The notes beneath the pieces are model-generated. The model searched no databases. It was not told the origin of the DNA and saw only the letters and a program-made list of their open reading frames with translations. 5,587 nt of DNA, from the NCBI GenBank assembly GCA_020853255.1, contig JADYZI010000388.1, positions 1 to 5,587 of the forward strand, given 5' to 3'. The DNA comes from Acidobacteriota bacterium. GTDB taxonomy: Bacteria; Acidobacteriota; Blastocatellia; Pyrinomonadales; Pyrinomonadaceae. Made by a program: the position numbers and the translations under genes. This document shows, piece after piece, positions 5,237 through 5,587 of this stretch. Every line of letters starts with the position of its first letter. Positions within the stretch are counted from its first letter, which is position 1.

Positions 5237-5287
5237 CCGGCTGAAGTAGCCGGATGCGGTGAGCCCGTTCTTGCTCACTGTGATCCG
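5237..5287 (+). promoter_or_regulatory. Two mutually exclusive hairpins in the rpsD-rpoA gap
   Basis: The first hairpin pairs CCGGCT (5237-5242) with AGCCGG (5248-5253) around a 5-nt loop. The second pairs 5251-5264 with 5273-5287: 14 base pairs including two G-U (5256/5281 and 5258/5279), one bulged G at 5282, and an 8-nt loop CCGTTCTT. The two share CGG at 5251-5253, so both cannot form fully at once. No T-run follows either one, so a simple terminator is unlikely. Unlike the AT-rich heptamer elements these are GC-rich. They lie 41 nt or more before the rpoA start. The rest of the 101-nt gap contains no SD and no obvious promoter. Confidence 0.5.
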
Positions 5288-5328
5288 GGGACAATGCTGG
5301 TTTAAGTTGACCGTTTAAAAGAACAAAT

Positions 5329-5587
5329 ATGGCACAGAGTAATAATTGGACGGATTTTCAAATGCCGGCACGCCTGAACGTTGATAACGATACGTTGACC
5401 GAGCGGTACGGCAAGTTCTTCGCCCAGCCGTTCGAGCGAGGCTTCGGTACGACGATCGGCAACTCGATCCGCCGGGCGCTTCTATCGTCGATCGAAGGGG
5501 CCGCTGTTACGGCCGTGAAGATCGAAGGCGTGGAGCACGAATTCTCATCTATCAAGGGGGTTGTCGAGGACGCGACCGATATCATCC
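5329..5587 (+). CDS. rpoA: DNA-directed RNA polymerase subunit alpha, 3' truncated by window edge
   Basis: The alpha subunit dimerises to start assembly of RNA polymerase, and its C-terminal domain contacts UP elements and activators. Only the first 86 codons (plus one base) are here, with no stop codon because the gene runs off the window. They cover the start of the N-terminal domain: [20 protein letters not shown], then the dimerisation and beta-contact region [19 protein letters not shown] followed by [14 protein letters not shown], and [20 protein letters not shown]. These align with E. coli RpoA ERGFGHTLGNALRR and GVQEDILEI. ATG 5329 is preferred because NWTDF is common just after the start in many phyla; the in-frame ATG at 5362 would remove it. 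The upstream sequence has only a weak AAAAGAA as SD. rpsD-rpoA is the standard order, and rplQ would be expected next. Confidence 0.96.
   Translation, partial: MAQSNNWTDFQMPARLNVDNDTLTERYGKFFAQPFERGFGTTIGNSIRRALLSSIEGAAVTAVKIEGVEHEFSSIKGVVEDATDII

Noticed and set aside
1273..5287. Intrinsic transcription terminators at the intergenic hairpins
   Set aside because: None of the stems is followed by a T-run, the heptamer stems are AT-rich, and the genes on both sides belong to one expected operon.

Overview
This window is the downstream end of a bacterial spc operon running into the alpha operon, all on the + strand. In order it holds secY (5' end missing), adk, map, infA, rpmJ, rpsM, rpsK, rpsD and the first 86 codons of rpoA. 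The gene order is the widespread bacterial chromosomal arrangement, and every reading frame is intact apart from the two window-edge truncations. There is no sign of phage, plasmid or transposase genes. The organism is a free-living-type bacterium of moderate GC. The RpoA N-terminus (NWTDF, then [20 protein letters not shown]), the zinc-type Adk/S4/L36 set, near-absence of Shine-Dalgarno (SD) sequences and abundant intergenic inverted repeats remind me of Acidobacteriota (Blastocatellia-like) or a related deeply branching lineage. That placement is inference from memory, not something the window proves.

Region by region: 1-1262 SecY translocase channel; 1343-1987 adenylate kinase; 2104-2916 (or from 2038) methionine aminopeptidase; 2988-3209 IF-1; 3295-3408 L36; 3499-3882 S13; 3980-4384 S11; 4595-5227 S4; 5329-5587 RNA polymerase alpha. 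Together they supply membrane insertion (SecY), adenine nucleotide balance (Adk), N-terminal Met removal (Map), translation initiation (IF-1), 30S and 50S proteins, and the assembly platform of RNA polymerase. This is a classic growth-rate-linked transcription unit.

The unusual part is between the genes. In most bacteria these genes are packed nearly end to end. Here all eight gaps are about 50-210 nt, and most are filled by inverted repeats: an octamer-based 23-bp hairpin (secY-adk), a perfect 10-bp AT palindrome (adk-map), three long hairpins whose arms are runs of 7-nt repeats of the GATTTTG or ATTTGCG kind (rpmJ-rpsM, rpsM-rpsK, rpsK-rpsD), and a bulged 14-bp hairpin with a competing alternative (rpsD-rpoA). 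The 3' arm often ends only about 7-14 nt before the next start codon, where a ribosome binding site would normally lie. The rpsK-rpsD gap also contains the best SD sequence in the window, but in front of a 13-codon ORF rather than rpsD. No intrinsic terminator (hairpin plus U-tract) was seen. One plausible internal sigma70-like promoter lies ahead of infA.
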